A stretch of DNA of 18,306 nt from NCBI GenBank assembly GCA_900766795.1, contig CAAFWX010000042.1, positions 1 to 18,306 of the forward strand, written 5' to 3'. Source of the stretch: Oscillospiraceae bacterium. GTDB taxonomy: Bacteria; Bacillota_A; Clostridia; Oscillospirales; Ruminococcaceae. The translations under genes were made by a program, and so were the position numbers. The first letter of the stretch is position 1, and each line of letters starts with the position of its first letter. Positions 7,606 through 14,732 of the stretch are shown here, piece by piece. Below the pieces are notes generated by a model, which was not told where the DNA came from, did not search any database, and was given only the letters and a program-made list of their open reading frames with translations.

Positions 7606-8442
7606 TCAAATCTTAACGAATGTCGGGTTTTTCTTTTTAAAGACGCATATCTCCGAGAAGCCGATTTCTTTGAGCAGGGTCATAACCTCAGGGATTCCCG
7701 CCCCAACGTCAGCAACGCGGTGAGCGTCGCTTCCGACAGTGACAAGCTTTCCGCCCATTGTGCGGTAGCGCGAAATGTACTCCGCGTCAGGCATGGGCAC
7801 GCCGAGTCCCTTTCTGATACCCGAGGAATTTACCTCCAGCGCAATGTCCTTTGAGATTATAACCTCAAGTATCTTGTTGATTATGCCGTCAAATTCCGTC
7901 ATGTCCACCTCGCGCCAGCCGGGCTTAAGCTCGGGCCGGGAGATGTCCACGGTGAGAAACCGCAGCGGAAACGTCAAATGCGACAGTGAGCAGAATCTCC
8001 CCCACTCGGCAAGCGCAAGCTCATCCTCAAAGTACTCCCTTAGGCAGCGGCGCCTGTCCTCGTCCGTGTCGGGAACCTTGTTCAGATAGGGGTAGCTTTT
8101 TGTGCCGTGGGTGGAGCCGAGAACGAAGTCGTAATCGTGCTCGGACAAAATCCTGTCGGTGAGCACAGGGTCGGACAGCGCCTGCCCCAGCTCCGCGCCG
8201 TAGTATACGTTCATTCTGCCCTCGAAGCGCTCCTTTATCTCAAGGTACACCCCGTAGGACTTTTCCACCGCACCCGCGAAATCCCACTTGTCAAACTTGT
8301 TTATCTCGATATGGTCTGTCAGCGCGAAATGCTTTATCCCCAGCCCGCAGGCTCGTTCAGCCATGCGAATCGGCTCATCGCAGCCGTCGTGGGAAAGCGT
8401 CGAGTGGTTGTGACAGTCAACCAATTCAAATTCTGTACTCAA
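7606..8442 (-). CDS. PHP-domain phosphatase, histidinol-phosphatase (HisK) type
   Basis: PHP-family metal-dependent phosphoesterases of this type often hydrolyse histidinol phosphate in histidine synthesis. The 278-aa protein keeps the metal ligands: His11 and His13 in DCHNHS, Asp43-His44 in LTDHIE, Glu84 in YGAELG, His112 in GSTHGT, His155 in SLSHL, and Asp239/His241 in GSDAHR. The start codon is TTG at 8442: no in-frame ATG lies upstream, the family motif begins only a few residues in, and a GAGGGA site is 7-8 nt upstream. It is the first gene of the minus cluster with its own promoter at 8559-8587. Other his genes are not in the window, so the histidine role is family-based inference; a different phosphomonoester is possible. 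Confidence 0.88.
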   Translation of the reverse strand: MSTEFELVDCHNHSTLSHDGCDEPIRMAERACGLGIKHFALTDHIEINKFDKWDFAGAVEKSYGVYLEIKERFEGRMNVYYGAELGQALSDPVLTDRILSEHDYDFVLGSTHGTKSYPYLNKVPDTDEDRRRCLREYFEDELALAEWGRFCSLSHLTFPLRFLTVDISRPELKPGWREVDMTEFDGIINKILEVIISKDIALEVNSSGIRKGLGVPMPDAEYISRYRTMGGKLVTVGSDAHRVADVGAGIPEVMTLLKEIGFSEICVFKKKNPTFVKI

Positions 8443-8558
8443 ATGTGTTCCCTCTTTTGTTCTTTACTTATCTATTATGACAACAGCGAAACAATTCCGC
8501 CGCAATCACCGAAGAAAAAAATAACCATAAATCCATAGCTTCATTAGGTTTTTTTATT

Positions 8559-8587
8559 ATTTTATCACAAAATTTTATTTTTGTCTA
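8559..8587 (-). promoter_or_regulatory. Sigma-A-like promoter for the PHP-to-recG cluster
   Basis: On the minus strand, -35 TAGACA (8582-8587, 5/6 of consensus) is followed by a 17-nt spacer and -10 TAAAAT (8559-8564, 5/6). Transcription would begin near 8552, leaving about 110 nt of leader before the TTG start of the PHP gene. Confidence 0.65.
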
Positions 8588-8595
8588 TGATAGGA

Positions 8596-8624
8596 TTTAC
8601 TTTTTCATATTTTTTTAGTATAAT
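8596..8624 (+). promoter_or_regulatory. Sigma-A-like promoter for the ACT-DUF711 pair
   Basis: -35 TTTACT (8596-8601, 4/6) is followed by a 17-nt spacer and a perfect -10 TATAAT (8619-8624). The -35 boxes of this and the divergent minus promoter are separated by only 8 bp. The predicted 5' leader is about 70 nt and ends in an AGGAGG ribosome site at 8689-8694. Confidence 0.7.
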
Positions 8625-8700
8625 AGAATAGAAAATATAAAAAATCACAGGTTGCGGCTCATATTTTTATACAATTTGACCGCAGAACAGGAGGAAAAAA

Positions 8701-8970
8701 ATGAGAGCAGTTGTTGCTGTTATCGGTAAGGACACGGTTGGTATTCTGGCGAAGGTCAGCGGAATTTGCGCACAGTACAGCGCAAACGTAATGGACGTAA
8801 CCCAGACCATCATGCAGGACCTTTTTGCTATGACCATGATGATAGAGATATCCGGGCTTACCATTCCCTATTCGGATTTCGCGGACAAGCTTAAGGCTGC
8901 GGGTACGGAAATGGGACTTCAGATTCACGTTATGCACGAGGATATCTTCAATTCCATGCACAAGATATAA
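8701..8970 (+). CDS. ACT domain-containing protein (UPF0237 family)
   Basis: This 89-aa single-domain ACT protein matches the UPF0237 type: MRAVVAVIGKDTVGILAKVSGICAQ is the typical first strand and helix (split here only in quotation: starts MRAVVAVIGKD), followed by the NVMDVTQTIMQDLFAMTMMIE core and the HVMHEDIFNSMHKI tail. ACT domains bind amino acids or other small ligands and usually act as regulatory subunits. An AGGAGG ribosome site is 6 nt upstream of the ATG. The stop lies 12 nt before the DUF711 gene, and this two-gene pairing is widespread in Firmicutes and other bacteria, which suggests a functional complex. The ligand and the process are not known. Confidence 0.93.
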   Translation: MRAVVAVIGKDTVGILAKVSGICAQYSANVMDVTQTIMQDLFAMTMMIEISGLTIPYSDFADKLKAAGTEMGLQIHVMHEDIFNSMHKI

Positions 8971-8982
8971 GGAGAGGGACAC

Positions 8983-10338
8983 ATGCTTAATACAGGCGAC
9001 ATTCTTGAAACCATAAAGATGATACAGGAGGAGAACCTCGATATCCGCACCATCACCATGGGTATCTCCCTCCTAGACTGTATCGACAGCGATATCGACA
9101 GGGCCTGCGACAAGGTATACGACAAGATAATGCGCAAGGCGGAAAAGCTCGTGCAGACCGGTGAGGACATCGAGAAGCAGTACGGCATTCCGATTATCAA
9201 CAAGCGCATTTCCGTTACCCCCATCGCAATGGTGGCTGCCGCAACGGGCAAAAGCCCCGTGAAATTCGCGCAGGCACTCCAGCGCGCTGCCGAGGGCACG
9301 GGCGTAAACTACATCGGCGGCTACTCCGCGCTGGTGCACAAGGGCTTCTCTGCGGGCGATTTGGCGCTTATCGAGTCTATCCCCGAGGCGCTTGCCATCA
9401 CAAAGAACGTATGCTCCTCCGTAAATATCGGCTCCACAAAGGCGGGTATCAACATGGATGCGGTTGCTATGATGGGAAAGACCATCATGGACGCAGCGGT
9501 TGCCACAAAGGACGACCACTGCTTCGGCGCGGCAAAGATAGTTGTTTTCTGCAATGCCGTTGAGGACAACCCCTTTATGGCGGGCGCATTCCACGGCGTG
9601 GGCGAATACGACACCGAAATCAATGTCGGCGTTTCGGGTCCGGGCGTTGTACGCGCGGCGCTTGAAAAGCACCCCGACGCTAATATGTCCGAAATCGCGG
9701 ACGTTATCAAAAAGACTGCGTTCAAAATCACCCGTATGGGTCAGCTTGTTGCAACAGAAGCAAGCAAGCGGCTTAACGTTCCTTTCGGCATTGTTGACCT
9801 CTCGCTTGCGCCCACTCCCGCTGTCGGCGACTCGGTTGCGCACATTCTCGAGGAGGTTGGTCTGGAAAGCTGCGGCGCTCACGGCACCACCGCCTGCCTT
9901 GCAATGCTTAACGACGCGGTGAAGAAGGGCGGCGTTATGGCGTCCTCCCACGTCGGCGGTCTTTCGGGCGCGTTTATCCCCGTTTCCGAGGACGCGGGCA
10001 TGATTGACGCGGCGGTTGCGGGGGCGCTCTCCATCGAAAAGCTGGAGGCAATGACCGCGGTTTGCTCCGTTGGTCTGGATATGATAGTTATTCCCGGCGA
10101 CACTCCCGTTGACACCATCTCCGCTATCATCGCGGACGAAGCCGCAATCGGCATGGTGAACAGCAAGACCACCGCTGTGCGCGTTATTCCCGCAATCGGC
10201 ATGAAGGAGGGCGACATGCTGGAGTTCGGCGGTCTGTTCGGAAGCGGCCCCGTTATGAAGGTGAGCAAGTTCTCCTCCTCGAAGTTTATCAGCCGCGGCG
10301 GACGTATCCCCGCTCCGCTCCAGAGCCTTAAGAACTAA
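8983..10338 (+). CDS. UPF0210/DUF711 family protein ('PFL family')
   Basis: The 451-aa protein matches the UPF0210 (DUF711) family, whose solved members have a barrel resembling pyruvate formate-lyase. Recognisable segments are [65 protein letters not shown] and [14 protein letters not shown]-terminal glycyl-radical motif of the RVSGY kind is absent, so it is not a formate-lyase by chemistry despite the label often used. GGAGAGG at 8971-8977 precedes the ATG, which lies 12 nt after the ACT gene, so the two are cotranscribed and closed by the terminator at 10362-10392. The biochemical function is unknown. Confidence 0.94.
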   Translation: MLNTGDILETIKMIQEENLDIRTITMGISLLDCIDSDIDRACDKVYDKIMRKAEKLVQTGEDIEKQYGIPIINKRISVTPIAMVAAATGKSPVKFAQALQRAAEGTGVNYIGGYSALVHKGFSAGDLALIESIPEALAITKNVCSSVNIGSTKAGINMDAVAMMGKTIMDAAVATKDDHCFGAAKIVVFCNAVEDNPFMAGAFHGVGEYDTEINVGVSGPGVVRAALEKHPDANMSEIADVIKKTAFKITRMGQLVATEASKRLNVPFGIVDLSLAPTPAVGDSVAHILEEVGLESCGAHGTTACLAMLNDAVKKGGVMASSHVGGLSGAFIPVSEDAGMIDAAVAGALSIEKLEAMTAVCSVGLDMIVIPGDTPVDTISAIIADEAAIGMVNSKTTAVRVIPAIGMKEGDMLEFGGLFGSGPVMKVSKFSSSKFISRGGRIPAPLQSLKN

Positions 10339-10361
10339 GGCAACACCGCACAAATAACGCT

Positions 10362-10392
10362 ATCCCGCGCGGACTTTCCGTGCGGGATTTTT
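10362..10392 (+). terminator. Intrinsic terminator of the ACT-DUF711 operon
   Basis: ATCCCGCGCGGA (10362-10373) pairs with TCCGTGCGGGAT (10377-10388) with one G-U wobble and a 3-nt loop, and is followed by a T tract to 10392. It lies 24 nt after the DUF711 stop. Confidence 0.88.
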
Positions 10393-10429
10393 GCGCACGA
10401 TTACGCGCGGGTATTGCAATCATCACGGC

Positions 10430-10466
10430 AAAAACAATGCGCCGCTCCCATTACGGGTGCGGCGCA
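10430..10466 (-). terminator. Intrinsic terminator of metY
   Basis: The stem TGCGCCGC (10438-10445)/GCGGCGCA (10459-10466) is extended by an inner CCC/GGG pairing after a single mismatch. Reading on the minus strand it is followed by TTGTTTTT (10437-10430). It lies 17 nt after the metY stop, back to back with the convergent operon's terminator. Confidence 0.85.
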
Positions 10467-10483
10467 AACTCATACATATCGGA

Positions 10484-11767
10484 TTACAGTGTGTTAAGCG
10501 CTTCGTCCAGAGCCTCAATCAAATCCTCAACATTCTCAATGCCGATAGACAGGCGGATTGTGTTGGGCTTTATTCCCTGCTCGGCAAGCTCTGCTTCGCT
10601 TAGCTGGGAGTGAGTTGTGGAAGCGGGGTGGATTACCAGCGACTTTACGTCCGCAACGTTAGCCAGCAGAGAGAAGATGGAGAGATTGTCGATGAACTGC
10701 TTTGCTTGCGTCTCGCCGCCCTTAACCTCAAAGGTGAAGATAGAGCCGCCGCCGTTGGGGAAATACTTCTTGTATGCTTCGTGGGAAGGCTCACTAGCAA
10801 GGCTCGGGTGGTGCACCGCTTCAACCTTGGGGTGCTTGGAAAGGAAGTCAACTATCCTCAAGGCATTTGAAACATGGCGCTCAACACGCAGCGAGAGCGT
10901 TTCCAGACCCTGCAGGAAGATGAATGCGTGGAACGGAGAGAGCGTTGCGCCCGTGTCGCGCAGGAGTATTGCGCGGATATAGGTGACAAACGCTGCCGCG
11001 CCAACAGCCGCGGTAAAGGACACGCCGTGGTAGGAGGGGTTCGGCTCGACAAACTGCGGGAACTTGCCCGAAGCCGCCCAGTCAAACTTGCCGCTGTCGA
11101 TGATAACACCGCCGATTGCCGTGCCGTGACCGCCGATAAACTTGGTCGCGGAGTGCACCACGATGTCCGCACCGTACTCGATGGGTCTTACGAGGTAGGG
11201 TGTTGCAAAGGTGCTGTCAACAACCAGAGGGATATTGTGAGCATGCGCGATGTTTGCTATCTTCTCGATGTCCGCAACGTTGGAGTTGGGGTTGCCGAGG
11301 GTTTCTATGTACAGTGCCTTGGTGTGCTCGTCGATTGCCGCTTCAAACTCAGCGTCGTTGTCGGGGTCAACAAATTTCGCGGTAATTCCGTATCTCGGGA
11401 GGGTGTGCTCTAAGAGGTTGTAGGTGCCGCCGTAGATGGTCTTGGAGGCTACGATGTTGTCACCTGCGCCCGCAAGCGCCTCAATCACATAGGTAATCGC
11501 CGCTGCGCCCGAAGCGGTTGCAAGCGCCGCAACGCCGCTCTCAAGAGCCGCAATGCGCTCCTCGAATACCGACTGGGTGGGGTTTGTAAGTCTGCCGTAA
11601 ATGTTGCCTGCGTCTTTCAGCGCGAAGCGGTCGGCAGCGTGCTGTGCGTTATGGAAAACATAAGACGCGCTTGCGTATATCGGCACTGCGCGTGCGTCGG
11701 TTGCGGGGTCGGCGTTCTCCTGACCAACGTGAAGCTGAAGGGTTTCAAATCTGTATTTCTTAGACAT
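10484..11767 (-). CDS. metY: O-acetylhomoserine aminocarboxypropyltransferase (sulfhydrylase)
   Basis: MetY is a PLP enzyme that replaces the acetyl group of O-acetyl-L-homoserine with sulfide to give homocysteine, bypassing transsulfuration; some members also accept O-acetylserine. The 427-aa length fits MetY better than the shorter MetB/MetC. Visible features are the N-terminal [30 protein letters not shown] (57-76), the PLP-ring aspartate Asp184 in VVDSTFATP, the Schiff-base lysine K209 in [15 protein letters not shown], and the C-terminal [22 protein letters not shown] is 9-10 nt before the ATG. It is monocistronic, with a consensus promoter at 11908-11936 and its own terminator. The leader of about 134 nt carries a short ORF (11830-11859) that may regulate it. 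Confidence 0.95.
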   Translation of the reverse strand: MSKKYRFETLQLHVGQENADPATDARAVPIYASASYVFHNAQHAADRFALKDAGNIYGRLTNPTQSVFEERIAALESGVAALATASGAAAITYVIEALAGAGDNIVASKTIYGGTYNLLEHTLPRYGITAKFVDPDNDAEFEAAIDEHTKALYIETLGNPNSNVADIEKIANIAHAHNIPLVVDSTFATPYLVRPIEYGADIVVHSATKFIGGHGTAIGGVIIDSGKFDWAASGKFPQFVEPNPSYHGVSFTAAVGAAAFVTYIRAILLRDTGATLSPFHAFIFLQGLETLSLRVERHVSNALRIVDFLSKHPKVEAVHHPSLASEPSHEAYKKYFPNGGGSIFTFEVKGGETQAKQFIDNLSIFSLLANVADVKSLVIHPASTTHSQLSEAELAEQGIKPNTIRLSIGIENVEDLIEALDEALNTL

Positions 11768-11829
11768 GGTAATTTCTCCTTTATAAATAGACAGTTAAGT
11801 TTGTGAAGGATTGTGTTTCGTGAGCGTCG

Positions 11830-11859
11830 TTACATTCGGAATACCTGTCGGATGTTCAT
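11830..11859 (-). CDS. Candidate leader peptide MNIRQVFRM upstream of metY
   Basis: Inside the predicted metY leader is a nine-codon ORF with a perfect AGGAGG (11865-11870) placed 5 nt before its ATG, as good a ribosome site as any in the window. It encodes MNIRQVFRM and ends ATG-TAA, so methionine is the last residue added before termination; both arginines use CGA. It ends 62 nt before the metY start. No intrinsic terminator hairpin is visible in the leader, so control, if any, would more likely be translational, through mRNA stability, or Rho-dependent. Its coding status is inferred from the ribosome site and position only. Confidence 0.55.
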   Translation of the reverse strand: MNIRQVFRM

Positions 11860-11907
11860 TTCGTCCTCCTTGGCGATTTGCCGTTCAGTGTTTTTCTCTA
11901 TGGCTTA

Positions 11908-11936
11908 AGTATACCACAACGCTAGGTATTTGTCAA
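11908..11936 (-). promoter_or_regulatory. Consensus sigma-A promoter of metY
   Basis: On the minus strand a perfect -35 TTGACA (11931-11936) is followed by a 17-nt spacer and -10 TATACT (11908-11913). Transcription would start near 11901, giving a leader of about 134 nt before metY. No T-box sequence or SAM riboswitch pattern was recognised in that leader. Confidence 0.85.
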
Positions 11937-11949
11937 ATTCATATTTTCT

Positions 11950-11971
11950 ATAACAGTATATAAACTGTTAT
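11950..11971. promoter_or_regulatory. Perfect 8-bp inverted repeat, operator candidate
   Basis: ATAACAGT (11950-11957) and ACTGTTAT (11964-11971) are perfect inverted arms around a 6-bp ATATAA centre. The site lies 14 bp upstream of the metY -35 box and about 105 bp upstream of the ABC-exporter -35 box. A related AACAGTT half-site is at 12122-12128, and ACAG-6-CTGT spans the exporter's -10 box (12094-12107). This arrangement suggests a regulator binding region; no matching regulator gene is in the window. Confidence 0.5.
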
Positions 11972-12027
11972 TATAAGATATCCGTCGCAAGTGTGTATTA
12001 TCTGCGCCGCGGAGAAATTTTTGCGAC

Positions 12028-12041
12028 ATTTTTGCAAAAAT
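12028..12041. repeat. 14-bp perfect palindrome
   Basis: ATTTTTGCAAAAAT is fully self-complementary. It lies 36 bp upstream of the exporter's -35 box in an AT-rich gene-free stretch, so it could be a protein-binding site; AT-rich composition makes chance occurrence possible. Confidence 0.4.
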
Positions 12042-12076
12042 GACCGAAGATTTCCAAAATTTTATCGCAAAACCTC

Positions 12077-12105
12077 TTGACAAAACAGGGTAAACAGATT
12101 ATACT
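12077..12105 (+). promoter_or_regulatory. Consensus sigma-A promoter of the ABC exporter operon
   Basis: A perfect -35 TTGACA (12077-12082) is followed by a 17-nt spacer and -10 TATACT (12100-12105). The -10 lies inside the short dyad ACAG-6-CTGT (12094-12107), which would allow a bound repressor to block it. Predicted leader is about 49 nt. Confidence 0.85.
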
Positions 12106-12160
12106 GTATACATAACACATAAACAGTTGATTGACCACAAAATAAAAGGAGTTGTGATAT

Positions 12161-13063
12161 ATGTCGCTTAAAGTCGATAACATTGTGAAGAAATACGGCG
12201 AATACACCGCTGTGAACGGGCTTAGCTTTGAGATGAACGAGCCGGGCGTGTTTGCGCTTCTGGGCACAAACGGCGCGGGAAAAACCACCTCTATCCGAAT
12301 CATACTCGGAATGCTTGCCTGCGACAGCGGCGAAGTCACCCGAAACGGAAAGCCGTTCCTTGCCGCAAACGAGCCGATTGGCTATCTCGCGGAGGAGCGC
12401 GGACTTTACCCGAAATACAAAATAATCGAGCAGCTTCTGTACTTCACCTCGCTCAAAGGCATGAAGCACGATGACGCGGTAAAGGCGCTGGACTACTGGT
12501 TTGAGCGCCTTGGCGTCGGCGAATACCGCAACAAGCGCGCCGAGCAGCTTTCAAAGGGCAACCAGCAGAAGATTCAGCTTATCGCCGCGCTCGCGCCCAA
12601 CCCCGAGCTGCTTATCCTTGACGAGCCGCTCAGCGGTCTTGACCCCGTGAACGCGGAGCTGTTCAAGTCGGTTATCCGCGAGGAGATTAAGCGGAACAAG
12701 TACATAATCATGTCCTCCCACCAGATGGGAACCATCGAGGAGTTCTGCCGCGACATCGTTATCTTGAACAAGGGTCAGACGGTGCTTCAGGGTAATCTAA
12801 ACGAGATAAAGAAAGGCTACGGCAGAGTGAAGCTCACCGTCAAAACCGAGGGCGATATTCATGCCATGGCTGCGGAGTGCGGGCTTGTTGTGACGGAGGA
12901 TACCCCCAACGGAACCAGCTTCAACGTTCAGAGCGAAGCGCAGGCGCACGCCCTGCTCAACAGGATAATCACAAGCGGTATTCCGCTTATCAGATACGAG
13001 CTGCGCGAACCGACGCTCAACGAAATATTCATCGAAAGGGTGGGAAACAGCAATGAAAACTAA
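12161..13063 (+). CDS. ABC transporter ATP-binding protein (NatA/YhaQ-like)
   Basis: This 300-aa protein is the ATPase of an ABC-2 type exporter and would pair with the downstream permease. Walker A is GTNGAGKT (35-42), the Q-loop region is the GYLAEERGLYPKY variant typical of the NatA/YhaQ group, the signature is LSKGNQQ (130-136), Walker B is LLILDEP (Asp154-Glu155), and the H-loop is SSHQM (His187). The C-terminal third (about 215-300) is the accessory domain usual in this group. AAGGAG at 12146-12151 precedes the ATG, and a consensus promoter lies at 12077-12105. Its end overlaps the permease start by 11 nt. NatAB exports sodium in Bacillus, but the substrate here is unknown. Confidence 0.93.
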   Translation: MSLKVDNIVKKYGEYTAVNGLSFEMNEPGVFALLGTNGAGKTTSIRIILGMLACDSGEVTRNGKPFLAANEPIGYLAEERGLYPKYKIIEQLLYFTSLKGMKHDDAVKALDYWFERLGVGEYRNKRAEQLSKGNQQKIQLIAALAPNPELLILDEPLSGLDPVNAELFKSVIREEIKRNKYIIMSSHQMGTIEEFCRDIVILNKGQTVLQGNLNEIKKGYGRVKLTVKTEGDIHAMAAECGLVVTEDTPNGTSFNVQSEAQAHALLNRIITSGIPLIRYELREPTLNEIFIERVGNSNEN

Positions 13064-14444
13064 GGGCTGGCAGCAGGTCTTTACCTTTACTTTTATTCAG
13101 TATGTCAAGGCGAAATCTTTTATCATTAGCACCATCGTGCTTTGCCTTATTACCATAGGTCTTGTGGCAGGCGTCAACATAATCCCGAAGCTCATTGAAA
13201 ACGAGGAGGAGCAGGGGATTTCTCCCGACGGCACGGACACCTCCGCGCTGTCCGTTGTGTACCTTGTCGACGAAAGCGGAGTGCTGACCGACGAGGACAC
13301 TGCGTCGCTCACCGAGGCGGGGCTGACCCTTGCCGTCACCGACAAGACCGCAGACGAGCTGCTCGAAAAGCTTAGCGTAAGCGAAGCCAACGAGGCAATG
13401 GTAAGAATAACCTCCGACGAAATCGAGGGCGAGGTTGTGGGCTACCGCGTGAAAACCTACTACTCCCCCGCTCTTGACAGCAGCGCCGTTGACAATGCCA
13501 CCGCCATGGTTGAGGAGCTTGTGACGCGCAGAAACCTGCTCAATGCGGGCGTTACCGAGGACACCTACGCTGCAACCCAGCGCTATGTGCAGACCTCCAA
13601 GATTCAGGCGGGCAGCGGCGAATGGAACATGATTGAAAGCGCGCTCAACTACTTCATTCCGCTTGCAGTGTCGCTGTTCCTGTTCATGCTCATTTTCGTG
13701 TACGGCAACACCGTGGCGCAGTCTATTGCTATCGAGAAAACAAGCCGCGTTATGGAGCTTCTGCTGACAAGCGTGCGCCCGCTTGCGGTAGTTATCGGCA
13801 AGGTGCTGGCTATGGGTCTTGTTAGTATTGCACAGCTTATCATCATCGGCTCGCTTGCGGGAATCACTTTCATGGTGACCGCGCCTTTCGGTATCGGCGG
13901 CGAAGTCATGGAAATCATGCAAAGCCCCGAGCTGCAGCAGGTTGCTGAAAACGCTGAAATCGCAGAAGCTGTAAACAACACCATCGGCAACTTCTCTGCA
14001 TTAAGCTTCATTCTGGTGCTGCTTTGCTTCATTCTCGGATTTTTGTTCTATTCTCTTCTGGCAGCGCTTGTTGGCGCAAGCATAAGCCGTATGGAGGACC
14101 TCCAGCAGGCTTTGCAGCCCTACTCCCTCGCAGGCGTGGTTGGTATGTACCTTGCCTACTTCCCCGTTATCTTCAACCTCGACAGCATGGAAACCGGCGC
14201 GGCAACCATCAACCCCGTGCAGATTTTCTCCTACTACTTCCCCCTATCCTCGCCCTTTGCACTGCCCAGCGCGCTGCTTCTGAATACGCTCTCTCCTCTT
14301 CAGGGAGTCATCGCGGTGCTTATCCTCGCTGTGTTTGTCGTGCTTGTAGCTATCGTTGTAAGCAAGGTATACGAGGCAATCATTCTCCACAACGGCAACA
14401 GAATCAAGTTCAGCGATATCCTCAAAATGGCTGTGAGAAAGTAA
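13053..14444 (+). CDS. ABC-2 type transporter permease (NatB/YhaP-like)
   Basis: The 463-aa permease has an N-terminal membrane helix (about 22-43), a large extracytoplasmic domain (about 45-195) rich in acidic residues, and then about five helices (201-218, 249-277, 316-341, 359-375, 416-438). The conserved ABC-2 coupling motif EKTSRVMELLLTSVRP lies at 228-243. This layout is that of NatB/YhaP-type exporters. The ATG overlaps the ATPase gene by 11 nt and is preceded by a GGGTGGGA site, so the two are translated together. Downstream are 66 nt and then the 30-aa mini-protein gene. The substrate (ions, peptide or drug) is not evident. Confidence 0.92.
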   Translation: MKTKGWQQVFTFTFIQYVKAKSFIISTIVLCLITIGLVAGVNIIPKLIENEEEQGISPDGTDTSALSVVYLVDESGVLTDEDTASLTEAGLTLAVTDKTADELLEKLSVSEANEAMVRITSDEIEGEVVGYRVKTYYSPALDSSAVDNATAMVEELVTRRNLLNAGVTEDTYAATQRYVQTSKIQAGSGEWNMIESALNYFIPLAVSLFLFMLIFVYGNTVAQSIAIEKTSRVMELLLTSVRPLAVVIGKVLAMGLVSIAQLIIIGSLAGITFMVTAPFGIGGEVMEIMQSPELQQVAENAEIAEAVNNTIGNFSALSFILVLLCFILGFLFYSLLAALVGASISRMEDLQQALQPYSLAGVVGMYLAYFPVIFNLDSMETGAATINPVQIFSYYFPLSSPFALPSALLLNTLSPLQGVIAVLILAVFVVLVAIVVSKVYEAIILHNGNRIKFSDILKMAVRK

Positions 14445-14510
14445 TTCCCATATCACAGTACAGATACCCTTTGAAAGCCCAACACACTTTAGAAAGGATA
14501 TGGTGACGAC

Positions 14511-14603
14511 ATGAGAAGAAGATATCACAGAAGAAGAAAAACTCAAGGCGTATTCAGCATTCTGGTTGACATATTCGATTTCTTCCTTGACTTTTTTGCC
14601 TGA
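14511..14603 (+). CDS. 30-residue Arg-rich amphipathic mini-protein
   Basis: This ORF is too short for usual gene calling. It starts ATG 12 nt after AAAGGA (14493-14498) and encodes 30 residues: a strongly basic head MRRRYHRRRKTQG followed by a hydrophobic tail VFSILVDIFDFFLDFFA. Aspartates 20, 23 and 27 fall on one face of a helix and Phe/Ile/Leu on the others, so a membrane-surface amphipathic helix or short anchor is likely. It lies 66 nt after the exporter permease and 21 nt before a strong terminator hairpin, so it is probably the third gene of the exporter operon. Possible roles (transporter subunit, exported or toxic peptide) are speculation. The weak point is the long ribosome-site spacing. 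Confidence 0.5.
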   Translation: MRRRYHRRRKTQGVFSILVDIFDFFLDFFA

Positions 14604-14624
14604 TAAAACATTCCGATACATTTC

Positions 14625-14660
14625 AACACCCCCGCAGTTGCTTCCTGCGGGGGTGTTCTT
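14625..14660 (+). terminator. Terminator of the ABC exporter operon
   Basis: AACACCCCCGCAG (14625-14637) pairs perfectly with CTGCGGGGGTGTT (14645-14657) over 13 bp with a 7-nt loop. The following CTTGTT is a modest U tract. The convergent moxR gene ends about 75 nt away and may use the same hairpin. Confidence 0.8.
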
Positions 14661-14732
14661 GTTATGGGTTGTATGCAAAACAGCGGGCGAGAAGTTCTCA
14701 AAAGAGTAGGACAATCGGTTCGCGCTCCTGCG

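Noticed and set aside
8506..8544. Twelve-codon ORF (MKLWIYGYFFLR) in the leader of the PHP gene
   Set aside because: No Shine-Dalgarno sequence precedes it; AT-rich leaders give such frames by chance.
8983..10338. True glycyl-radical pyruvate formate-lyase
   Set aside because: No RVSGY-like glycyl motif is found near the C-terminus and no activase gene is adjacent; the sequence is UPF0210/DUF711.
9073..10353. 426-codon open frame opposite the DUF711 gene
   Set aside because: Antisense shadow of a well-supported gene, with low-complexity Asn/His/Gly-rich translation and no ribosome site.
11768..11901. SAM riboswitch or T-box in the metY leader
   Set aside because: The leader is only about 134 nt, lacks the T-box sequence and the S-box core, and has no terminator hairpin.
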